The notes below the pieces were generated by a model. That model searched no databases and was not told the DNA's origin. It worked only from the letters and a program-made list of their open reading frames with translations. A stretch of 5,361 nucleotides of DNA from contig RFZH01000166.1 of assembly GCA_009920815.1 (NCBI GenBank), positions 1 through 5,361 of the forward strand, given 5' to 3'. Positions within the stretch are counted from its first letter, which is position 1, and each line of letters begins with the position of its first letter. Below are positions 1 to 5,361 of this stretch, piece by piece. The position numbers were made by a program, and so were the translations under genes. The stretch is from Paracoccaceae bacterium (GTDB lineage Bacteria > Pseudomonadota > Alphaproteobacteria > Rhodobacterales > Rhodobacteraceae).

Positions 1-195
1 ACAGTATTTCGCTTTTTCTGATCCCGTCGGGTAATAAATACCCGCATGAATCACACCCGAATTTCGGCCACTGACTTCGGTTCCGATCTGGGCATGCTGT
101 TCAGTGACGAGAACATCAAACCCAGCCATCGACAGACCGCGCGCGCAGGCAAGGCCAACAACACCCGCCCCGATCACCATGATTGTTTTTGGCAT
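1..195 (-). CDS. FAD-dependent oxidoreductase, L-2-hydroxyglutarate dehydrogenase (LhgO/L2HGDH) family, N-terminal part
   Basis: Reading the minus strand from the ATG at 195 gives 65 uninterrupted codons to the window edge; the rest lies outside. The start MPKTIMVIGAGVVGLA carries the FAD-binding dinucleotide motif (G9, G11, G14), and E32 at the end of the second strand is the expected ribose-binding acid. Residues 42-59 (SGRNSGVIHAGIYYPTGS) are the characteristic block of the L-2-hydroxyglutarate dehydrogenase/oxidase family within the DAO superfamily, which oxidises L-2-hydroxyglutarate to 2-oxoglutarate using FAD. No signal peptide is seen. The family call is strong, but the substrate is uncertain because many alphaproteobacterial relatives are uncharacterised. 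It lies 68 bp after mtlK on the same strand, so it could be the last operon gene or start a new unit. The start is supported by the FAD motif directly after it; the ribosome-binding site is weak (GTGAG about 5 nt upstream). Confidence 0.85.
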   Translation of the reverse strand, partial: MPKTIMVIGAGVVGLACARGLSMAGFDVLVTEQHAQIGTEVSGRNSGVIHAGIYYPTGSEKAKYC

Positions 196-207
196 ACCAC
201 TCACTTT

Positions 208-233
208 GTTAGGGTCTTTTACAAGACCCTAAC
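208..233 (-). repeat. Perfect inverted repeat (11-bp stem, 4-nt loop) between mtlK and the FAD oxidoreductase gene
   Basis: GTTAGGGTCTT (208-218) and AAGACCCTAAC (223-233) are exact reverse complements separated by TTAC. The hairpin begins 30 nt after the mtlK stop and ends 12 nt before the next ATG. No T-run follows the stem on either strand, so it is not a textbook intrinsic terminator. It may be an mRNA-stabilising 3' hairpin after mtlK, a weak or factor-assisted terminator, a structure that hides the next gene's ribosome-binding site, or a protein-binding operator. The inverted repeat is directly visible; the role is not. Confidence 0.7.
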
Positions 234-263
234 GCATGCGCAAAGACATGGACAACACAAGAT

Positions 264-1739
264 TTAGCCCAGATATTCATCCATGGCCGCAACTGCGCCC
301 TTTTCCCAAATCACACCCAACCAATAGGTAAAGCGTTCGCGGATATATTCGTTTTTTGCGAGATCACCGTAAACCTGAGATTGCTCAATCCAGGCCGCTG
401 GCGTGTCTTTGGCCCGTCGTGCAACGGGCATAAGATCATCCCAAAATGGATCATTTGCGTCAATGACGCTGCCGTCTTCGCGGGTGCCAAAACACATCCG
501 AGCCCACATAGCTTGGGTCAAGACAAGCCCATCGCAGGGTGTGCCTGCGGCCAATGCATCCCGCAAGACCGGTAAAATAAATCCCGTATGCCGCGATGAG
601 CCATCAAACGCAACACGGCGGACCGTATCAACAATTTTTGGATTAGAAAACCGTTCATCAATAAGATCAACATAGTCGACAGGATCCATGCCTGGGACGG
701 GTTTTACATGTGGAACGACTTCGTTCAGCGCGACCTTTCGGAACAGCTTTGAAATGTGCGAATGCGCCATACAGCCCGCAATCGTATCGACTGACAGAAT
801 TTCGCCCGGGTTTGCGATGACTTGGTGGCCACCATTTAGGATGCGAATTTTCATCGCCTCGAAATCATGCACTTTGTCGGAAAGCGTGGTACCGACAGTT
901 TCCCATGCAGGACGCCCAGCACAAAAATCGTCTTCGATCACCCATTGGCGAAAATTCTCGTGGGTGACAGGCACCGCGTCATCAATCCCAAATTCGCGCA
1001 CCAAAGCGCGTTCTTTGTCACCCGTTGCAGGGACAATGCAATCCACCATAGAATTGGGGAATGAACAATTTTCATCAATCCACTTAGCCAAGTCCGGATC
1101 ACTTAACTGCGCCAAACCGACAAGCGTTTGACGCAAAATTGCGCCGTTTCCTTGCAGGTTGTCACACGTCATGCCCGTGAACGGCCCAACACCGCTTTCG
1201 CGTCTATTTTTCAAAGCTGCAACCATCGCCCCAAATGCGGTTATTGGGGACTGCGGGTTCTGTGCGTCATGTTGAATATCTGGGTGGGAAACATCAAACC
1301 CCTTGGTTACGGGGTCTATGTAATAGCCGCCTTCTGTCACCGTCAGTGCAACGATGCGGATGTCTGGCTGGGACATACGTTCGATTAAATCCACGTTCCC
1401 CGCCGTGATCGGGATATAATCAATCATTGATCCCACAACCTCGGCCGAGCTGCCCTTTGGATCAAGTTCGATCAAGGTGGTCAAGCAATCTTGCGCGATC
1501 AACTTTTCGCGTTGCGCCGCATCATAGCTGCGCACACCTGCGCCGATAATGGCCCAATCCTGCGCCAAACCATCCTGCATTAACCGGTGCAAATACCAAG
1601 ATTGGTGCGCACGATGAAAATTTCCCAAACCGATATGAACGATACCGGCACGCAGCGCAGATCGGTCATAGATGGGCCGCGAAACATGTGCGGGTATTTG
1701 ATCCAAAGTGGCGTTTGATAGCGTGATCAACTCATCCAT
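264..1739 (-). CDS. mtlK: Mannitol 2-dehydrogenase (long-chain polyol dehydrogenase)
   Basis: A 491-residue cytosolic enzyme of the long-chain mannitol dehydrogenase family, expected to oxidise D-mannitol to D-fructose with NAD+ and probably also other polyols such as D-arabitol. Its length is close to that of characterised members (about 480-495 aa). The N-terminal nucleotide-binding motif GLGNFHRAHQ is at 37-46, and TCDNLQGNG at 191-199. The catalytic block KIRILNGGH (297-305) supplies the Lys, Asn and His (K297, N302, H305) with the spacing of the Pseudomonas fluorescens enzyme. The family signature around FPNSMVDCIVP (227-237) has Cys where the classic pattern has Arg (VDRI). The ATG at 1739 overlaps the end of smoS by 13 nt in another frame, with GGTGG just upstream, so coupled translation is likely. 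The stop is TAA. In R. sphaeroides the equivalent gene likewise follows smoS. Confidence 0.94.
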   Translation of the reverse strand: MDELITLSNATLDQIPAHVSRPIYDRSALRAGIVHIGLGNFHRAHQSWYLHRLMQDGLAQDWAIIGAGVRSYDAAQREKLIAQDCLTTLIELDPKGSSAEVVGSMIDYIPITAGNVDLIERMSQPDIRIVALTVTEGGYYIDPVTKGFDVSHPDIQHDAQNPQSPITAFGAMVAALKNRRESGVGPFTGMTCDNLQGNGAILRQTLVGLAQLSDPDLAKWIDENCSFPNSMVDCIVPATGDKERALVREFGIDDAVPVTHENFRQWVIEDDFCAGRPAWETVGTTLSDKVHDFEAMKIRILNGGHQVIANPGEILSVDTIAGCMAHSHISKLFRKVALNEVVPHVKPVPGMDPVDYVDLIDERFSNPKIVDTVRRVAFDGSSRHTGFILPVLRDALAAGTPCDGLVLTQAMWARMCFGTREDGSVIDANDPFWDDLMPVARRAKDTPAAWIEQSQVYGDLAKNEYIRERFTYWLGVIWEKGAVAAMDEYLG

Positions 1740-2503
1740 TGTCCACCATCCACATTATAAGTTTGTGCAACAACATATTCGGCATCATCCGACGCCAAGA
1801 AAACGGCCATGCCGACCAAATCGTCTGGTTTCCCAAAACGACCAAAAGGAACGCCTGCGGCAACCTCTTTTTTCTTTTGGCCCAGCGCTTTGCCTTCCCA
1901 CTTTGCAAATAGGCTATCGACATGATCCCAATGTTCGCCCTCTACGACACCCGGCGAAATGGCGTTGACGTTGATCCCATGTTTGATCAGATCTAGCCCT
2001 GTAGATTGCGTGATTGAAATCACGGCCGCTTTTGTTGAACAATAAACCGCAACATAAGGTTCACCGCGGCGACCTGCTTGGCTGGCCATATTGATTATCT
2101 TGCCGCCATGACCTTGGGCAATCATCTGTTTTGCAGCCGCTTGAATTGAAAACAGCGTGCCAAAAACATTGACCGCGTAAAGCTTGTCAAACTCTGCCGT
2201 ACTAATTTCTACGGTGGGTGACGCGGTAAAAAGCGCAGCGTTGTTAATCAAGATATCCAGCTTGCCCGCATGATCGACAACCGATGCAATGGCCGCGTTG
2301 ATCGACGCAACATCGGTTACGTCCATATAAACCGCATAAGCCCCGGCACCCAGTTCTTTGGCGGTTTGTTCTGCTGCGTTCAAATTAATATCCGCGATCG
2401 CAACCGTTGCGCCCTCGGCTAAATAGCGTTGCGCAAAATGTTTGCCGATACCACGTGCAGATCCCGTAATAAGCGCCGATTTACCAACAAGCCGCCCTGT
2501 CAT
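1727..2503 (-). CDS. smoS: Sorbitol (D-glucitol) dehydrogenase, short-chain dehydrogenase/reductase
   Basis: A 258-residue classical SDR, cytosolic, expected to oxidise D-sorbitol to D-fructose with NAD+; the R. sphaeroides relative also acts on galactitol. The cofactor motif TGSARGIG is at 13-20, and D38 ending the second strand favours NAD over NADP. NNAA is at 87-90, and the catalytic residues are N112, S141, Y154 and K158 (VYCSTK). Stretches such as ALITGSARGIG, IADINL, KIINMASQAGRRGE, GEHWD and the C-terminal AQTYNVDGG-WMS agree closely with my memory of R. sphaeroides SmoS (about 256 aa). The start is fixed by AAAAGGG at 2513-2519, 9 nt upstream of the ATG. That ATG overlaps the TGA of the SmoK C-terminal frame (ATGA), and the 3' end overlaps mtlK by 13 nt. 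The reading frame is intact. Confidence 0.95.
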   Translation of the reverse strand: MTGRLVGKSALITGSARGIGKHFAQRYLAEGATVAIADINLNAAEQTAKELGAGAYAVYMDVTDVASINAAIASVVDHAGKLDILINNAALFTASPTVEISTAEFDKLYAVNVFGTLFSIQAAAKQMIAQGHGGKIINMASQAGRRGEPYVAVYCSTKAAVISITQSTGLDLIKHGINVNAISPGVVEGEHWDHVDSLFAKWEGKALGQKKKEVAAGVPFGRFGKPDDLVGMAVFLASDDAEYVVAQTYNVDGGQWMS

Positions 2504-2787
2504 TTCCGCAAACCCTTTTCATCAAAACGATGGATTTTATCCTCTTGTGGGCTTAACCAAACGGTATCGCCGTGTTTGACACCGAATTCACCGTCAACAC
2601 GCACAGTGATGGAGTCAGCGAGGCCTGTTTCAAGCACATGCAAGAATGTGTCTGATCCTAAATGTTCCGAGACCCCAACACGACCTTTCCAAACGCCGCT
2701 TTGGGTCGATACGTCGATATGTTCTGGTCGAATGCCGATTGTTTGTGCGTCGCGTTTTGACGCTTCTTCGCCTGTCATAAAGTTCAT
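2500..2787 (-). CDS. smoK: Detached C-terminal TOBE/regulatory domain of the polyol ABC transporter ATPase SmoK (frameshifted part)
   Basis: This 95-residue frame is the C-terminal third of SmoK, separated from the ATPase domain by the 52-bp duplication. It starts MNFMTGEEASKRD, the same peptide that ends the upstream frame, then shows GIRPEHI (18-24) and SEHLGSDTFLHV (40-51), typical of the MalK-type regulatory/TOBE domain, and ends with a DxxxxFDEKG stretch (83-92). In intact relatives this domain contacts its partner in the ATPase dimer and influences substrate recognition or regulation. Its ATG lies 7 nt after the TAG of the ATPase frame. No good Shine-Dalgarno is visible (CGGTAG precedes), so expression would depend on translational reinitiation. 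Its TGA overlaps the smoS ATG. Joined to the upstream frame with one repeat copy removed, it gives 333 aa, a normal length for SmoK-like ATPases. It may not be made as a separate protein. Confidence 0.75.
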   Translation of the reverse strand: MNFMTGEEASKRDAQTIGIRPEHIDVSTQSGVWKGRVGVSEHLGSDTFLHVLETGLADSITVRVDGEFGVKHGDTVWLSPQEDKIHRFDEKGLRK

Positions 2788-2852
2788 CTTTGGGCTACCG
2801 GTCGCGTTTTGACGCTTCTTCGCCTGTCATAAAGTTCATCTTTGGGCTACCG
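2749..2852. repeat. Perfect 52-bp tandem direct duplication inside smoK
   Basis: Positions 2749-2800 and 2801-2852 are identical, head to tail, with no mismatch. The match stops at both outer edges (C2748 against G2800; G2801 against A2853), so there is no extra microhomology at the junction. Each copy encodes, on the minus strand, most of the peptide SPKMNFMTGEEASKRD. Because 52 leaves a remainder of one when divided by three, the second copy is read out of frame and reaches a TAG at 2797-2795. The perfect identity suggests a very recent event, or an assembly artefact. Confidence 0.97.
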
Positions 2853-3553
2853 ATAAAGCCTGCAACAAACAGGTTACGGGGCGAATGATATAGTTCCAAC
2901 GGACTGCCGACCTGTTCGATCACACCTGCCTGCAGGACCACAATTTTATCGGCCATCGTCATGGCTTCGACTTGGTCGTGGGTTACATAAATCATGGTGG
3001 TGTTCAAACGTTTATGCAGCTCAGAAATTTCCAAGCGCATTCCAACGCGCAGCGCGGCGTCTAGGTTAGAGAGTGGTTCATCAAACAAAAAGGCTGCAGG
3101 TTCGCGGACGATTGCACGGCCAATGGCGACACGCTGGCGTTGACCGCCAGACAATTGCGCCGGGCGACGATCCAAATAATCATTTAGGTTCAACGCAGCA
3201 GCTGCGGCTGCGACCCGTCTATCTTGTTCTTCTTTGGGTAAACCCGCCATTTTTAATGGGAACGCAATGTTTTTGCGAACGCTCATATGGGGATAAAGCG
3301 CATAGGACTGAAACACCATCGCCAAGCGGCGCTGGGCCGGAGGCAAAGCTGTCGCATCTTGGCCGTCGATGTTGATTTGGCCATCGCTCACGTCTTCTAA
3401 GCCGGCAATCAAACGTAAAAGCGTTGACTTACCGCACCCCGAAGGACCGACGAAAACAGTGAACTCGCCTTCTTCGATGGTCAGATCTAGGGGTGGGATG
3501 ACTTCGACATCCCCAAAGCGTTTGACCACTTTATCAAGTACAATACGTCCCAT
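2795..3553 (-). CDS. smoK: Polyol ABC transporter ATP-binding protein SmoK, truncated to its nucleotide-binding domain by a frameshift
   Basis: A MalK/UgpC-type ATPase (CUT1 family) that would energise polyol import through SmoF and SmoG at the inner membrane. All ATPase motifs are present: Walker A GPSGCGKST (36-44), Q-loop Q82 in FQSYALYP, signature LSGGQRQR (134-141), Walker B FLFDEP (155-160, with D158 and E159), D-loop SNLD (162-165) and switch His H192. The conserved AGFIGSPKMNF stretch (231-241) marks the end of the ATPase domain. Ten residues later the frame ends in KRDR-stop, caused by the 52-bp duplication, so the C-terminal regulatory domain is lost to a separate frame. The product is 252 aa instead of about 333. 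The start is supported by AAGGA at 3562-3566, 8 nt upstream of the ATG and overlapping the smoG stop; the gap to smoG is 11 nt. Dimerisation or regulation may be impaired, though the catalytic core looks intact. Confidence 0.9.
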   Translation of the reverse strand: MGRIVLDKVVKRFGDVEVIPPLDLTIEEGEFTVFVGPSGCGKSTLLRLIAGLEDVSDGQINIDGQDATALPPAQRRLAMVFQSYALYPHMSVRKNIAFPLKMAGLPKEEQDRRVAAAAAALNLNDYLDRRPAQLSGGQRQRVAIGRAIVREPAAFLFDEPLSNLDAALRVGMRLEISELHKRLNTTMIYVTHDQVEAMTMADKIVVLQAGVIEQVGSPLELYHSPRNLFVAGFIGSPKMNFMTGEEASKRDR

Positions 3554-3564
3554 AGTTTTCGTCC

Positions 3565-4395
3565 TTATTTCACCGCGCCAAAGGTTAGGCCGCGGACAAG
3601 TTGTTTTTGGCTGAACCAGCCAAGAATGAGGATCGGCGCAATCGCCATTGTGGAAGCCGCGCTAAGTTTTGCGTAAAACAACCCTTCGGGGCTTGAATAG
3701 CTTGCGATAAAGGCGGTCAATGGACCGGCCTTGGCCGCGGTTAGGTTCAGTGTCCAAAACGCTTCGTTCCACGCAAGGATCACGTTCAGCAATATTGTCG
3801 ACGCAATCCCCGGGATCGCCATAGGGGTAAGAATATACAGGATCTCTTCGCGCAGGGTCGCACCATCCATGCGTGCTGCTTCTAGGATTTCACCAGGGAT
3901 TTCTTTGAAATAGGTATACAGCATCCAGATAATAATCGGCAGGTTGATCAGCATCAATACCACAACCAAACCCATCCGGCTGTCCAAAAGCCCAAGTTCA
4001 ATGAACAAGATGTATATTGGATACAGAACACCAACCGCAGGCAGCATTTTTGTAGATAACATCCACATCAAAATATCTTTGGTGCGCTTGGATGGCACAA
4101 ACGCCATAGACCAGGCCGCAGGCACTGCGATAATGATACCCAAGAGTGTTGAACCGCCCGCAATTATGATGGAATTCGTCAGATATCTCATATAATCGGA
4201 TCGTTCTTGGACAATGAAATAGTTTTCCAATGTCCAATCAAAAAACAGAAACAAGGGTGGATCCGCAATCGCCTGTCCTTCGGTCTTGAAACTGGTCAGG
4301 ATGGTCCAAAGGATAGGGAAAAAGATTAACAGCCCGATGGCCCACGCCAATATCGTATTAATCGCTTTTCGTTGTGTGGTAACGCTACGTGCCAT
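3565..4395 (-). CDS. smoG: Polyol ABC transporter permease SmoG (MalG-type)
   Basis: A 276-residue inner-membrane permease of the MalG/CUT1 type, one half of the channel that would import sorbitol/mannitol. Hydrophobic segments lie near 12-33, 72-98, 108-132, 141-162, 198-212 and 244-262, fitting six transmembrane helices. The cytoplasmic EAA loop, which docks on the ATPase, is EAARMDGATLREEILYILTP (172-191); Thr190 replaces the usual Leu of the final LP. The C-terminal end (FSQKQLVRGLTFGAVK) is typical of MalG-like proteins. The start is supported by TAGGGG (4402-4407), which overlaps the smoF stop and sits 6 nt before the ATG; the gap to smoF is 9 nt. The length is normal and the frame intact. 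Sugar specificity cannot be read from the permease alone; it is inferred from smoS and mtlK next door. Confidence 0.92.
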   Translation of the reverse strand: MARSVTTQRKAINTILAWAIGLLIFFPILWTILTSFKTEGQAIADPPLFLFFDWTLENYFIVQERSDYMRYLTNSIIIAGGSTLLGIIIAVPAAWSMAFVPSKRTKDILMWMLSTKMLPAVGVLYPIYILFIELGLLDSRMGLVVVLMLINLPIIIWMLYTYFKEIPGEILEAARMDGATLREEILYILTPMAIPGIASTILLNVILAWNEAFWTLNLTAAKAGPLTAFIASYSSPEGLFYAKLSAASTMAIAPILILGWFSQKQLVRGLTFGAVK

Positions 4396-4404
4396 TATAC
4401 GCCC

Positions 4405-5271
4405 CTAGTTGTCCAAGTTTTTACCAACGATGCGCATTAGGAAAATCGCAACGATATTGGCAAGGATGATGGCATAGACGCCGCCCGCGGACCCCAAACC
4501 AATGTTTTGGCTTTCGAGAACGCGCTGAAAGATAAGATAGCTGAGGGTTTTGCTGCCAAAGGCGCCGCCTGTGGTCACAAAGATTTCTGCAAAGATTGAT
4601 AACAAAAAGATTGTTTGGATTAACAAGACAACCGTAATCGCACGCGCCAAATGCGGTAAAATGATGTACCAAAACCGCTTTAACACCGAAGCACCATCCA
4701 TTTCGGATGCCTCAAGCTGTTCGCTGTCCAACGATTGGATTGCGGTCAACAGGATCAACGTTGCGAACGGCAACCATTGCCAGCTGACGATCATAATGAT
4801 GGATGGCAAAGATGCCTGGGACATCCACTGAATAGGTTCTGCCCCAAAGAATTTCCACAAATACGCGAGTAACCCATAGTTTGGATCCATAAACATATTT
4901 TTCCAAACCAAGGCTGATACGGTGGGCATGACGAAAAACGGCGCAATCACCAAAATGCGGACAATGCCCTGACCCCAAATCGGTTGGTCCAACAAAAGCG
5001 CCAACAAAACACCAAGCGTGATGGTAATGGCTAAAACGCCGCCCACAATCATCAAGGTGGCTGAAACGCTTGGCCAAAATGCGCTGCTGGTCACAAACCG
5101 AACATAGTTGTCAAAACCAACCCAGCCCAGATCACCACCGCGCAATGGCAGGTATTTTTTGAACGAGAAATACAGTGTCATCACAAGAGGGACGAGCATC
5201 CAACCCAATAATAGGGTAACGGCCGGAGCCATCATTAATCGGGCAGCTGAGCGAGAATGTTGGGTCGCCAT
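4405..5271 (-). CDS. smoF: Polyol ABC transporter permease SmoF (MalF-type)
   Basis: A 288-residue inner-membrane permease, partner of SmoG. It has an N-terminal anchor (about 14-35), then hydrophobic segments near 68-94, 105-124, 156-177, 211-232 and 263-281, consistent with six helices. The EAA loop reads EASEMDGASVLKRFWYIILP (187-206), with the conserved Gly193 and the LP pair at 205-206, the docking site for the ATPase. The periplasmic GFDNYVRF stretch (52-59) is common in MalF/UgpA-type permeases without the large extra domain of E. coli MalF. The ATG at 5271 is supported by AGAGGA at 5281-5286, 9 nt upstream. A probable terminator or attenuator precedes it at 5331-5361, suggesting that smoF is reached by read-through from an upstream gene, expected to be the binding protein smoE. 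The frame is intact. Confidence 0.92.
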   Translation of the reverse strand: MATQHSRSAARLMMAPAVTLLLGWMLVPLVMTLYFSFKKYLPLRGGDLGWVGFDNYVRFVTSSAFWPSVSATLMIVGGVLAITITLGVLLALLLDQPIWGQGIVRILVIAPFFVMPTVSALVWKNMFMDPNYGLLAYLWKFFGAEPIQWMSQASLPSIIMIVSWQWLPFATLILLTAIQSLDSEQLEASEMDGASVLKRFWYIILPHLARAITVVLLIQTIFLLSIFAEIFVTTGGAFGSKTLSYLIFQRVLESQNIGLGSAGGVYAIILANIVAIFLMRIVGKNLDN

Positions 5272-5330
5272 TGATACAGGTCCTCTGTTGATGGCGGTTA
5301 ACCATCCGAAAGATTAAGCTGTGTAAAGAG

Positions 5331-5361
5331 AAAAAAGAATGGGTGGCGGATTAATCCGCCA
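5331..5361 (-). terminator. Intrinsic terminator/attenuator-like hairpin between smoF and the upstream gene
   Basis: TGGCGGATTAATCCGCCA (5344-5361) is a perfect 18-nt palindrome that can fold as a 7-bp GC-rich stem with a TTAA loop. Read on the minus strand it is followed by CCC and then ATTCTTTTTT, a T-rich tract. If the three bases just beyond the window are CCC (plus strand), the stem would lengthen to 10 bp and sit directly against the T tract. No convincing promoter is visible in the roughly 60 bp between here and smoF. I infer partial termination after the binding-protein gene, with read-through into smoF, a common arrangement in ABC operons. Confidence 0.65.

Noticed and set aside
233..240. 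CGCATGCG palindrome next to the mtlK-downstream hairpin
   Set aside because: It is a short self-complementary octamer with no flanking structure and is probably chance.
46..267. 73-codon plus-strand open frame at the left edge
   Set aside because: It is antisense to the FAD-binding N-terminus and also runs through the hairpin in the gap; the minus-strand reading has clear family motifs.
688..1131. 147-codon open frame on the plus strand opposite mtlK
   Set aside because: It is entirely antisense to a well-supported dehydrogenase, its protein resembles no family I know, and its composition looks like the complement of coding sequence.
2429..2812. 127-codon plus-strand open frame opposite smoS and the SmoK C-terminal domain
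   Set aside because: It lies antisense to recognisable TOBE and SDR sequence and has no recognisable motif.
2795..2852. Programmed ribosomal frameshift to rejoin SmoK
   Set aside because: No slippery run is evident before the TAG, and an exact 52-bp duplication fully explains the frame change. Even a shift would leave the duplicated junction peptide in the protein.
5296..5303. GGTTAACC palindrome in the smoF leader as an operator
   Set aside because: Eight bases are too short to stand out from chance, and the flanks add little symmetry.
5272..5330. Promoter directly upstream of smoF
   Set aside because: A TTTACA-like hexamer exists on the minus strand, but no acceptable -10 element lies at the right distance.

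Overview
The window is most of a polyol (sorbitol/mannitol) uptake and oxidation operon, all on the minus strand. It is typical of alphaproteobacteria of the Rhodobacterales/Roseobacter type. The gene order and proteins match what I remember of the smo/mtl operon of Rhodobacter sphaeroides: smoF, smoG, smoK, smoS, mtlK. The moderate GC content is lower than in many Rhodobacter and would fit a marine roseobacter, but the genus cannot be fixed from this sequence.

Layout in the direction of transcription (high to low coordinates): 5361-5331 holds a palindrome followed by a T-rich tract, probably the terminator or attenuator after an upstream gene outside the window (smoE, the periplasmic binding protein, would be expected there). 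Then come smoF (5271-4405) and smoG (4395-3565), the two membrane permeases. The ATPase gene smoK follows but is broken into two reading frames (3553-2795 and 2787-2500). Next are smoS, a short-chain sorbitol dehydrogenase (2503-1727), and mtlK, a long-chain mannitol 2-dehydrogenase (1739-264). After a 68-bp gap containing a perfect 11-bp hairpin, the first 65 codons of an FAD-dependent oxidoreductase of the L-2-hydroxyglutarate dehydrogenase family run off the window edge (195-1).

Together, SmoE (not seen), SmoF, SmoG and SmoK would import hexitols. SmoS would oxidise sorbitol and MtlK mannitol, both to fructose with NAD+. Genes are tightly packed: gaps of 9 and 11 nt, a 4-nt ATGA overlap and a 13-nt overlap, so translation is probably coupled along the operon.

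The main anomaly is a perfect 52-bp tandem duplication (2749-2800 and 2801-2852) in smoK. As 52 is not a multiple of three, it shifts the frame and separates the ATPase domain (252 aa) from the C-terminal TOBE/regulatory domain (95 aa). Removing one copy restores a continuous 333-residue SmoK. The break lies exactly at the domain boundary, and the second frame has its own ATG 7 nt after the stop. The locus could therefore be a fresh, revertible mutation, a functional split protein or an assembly error. I found no evidence of a wholly new system here.
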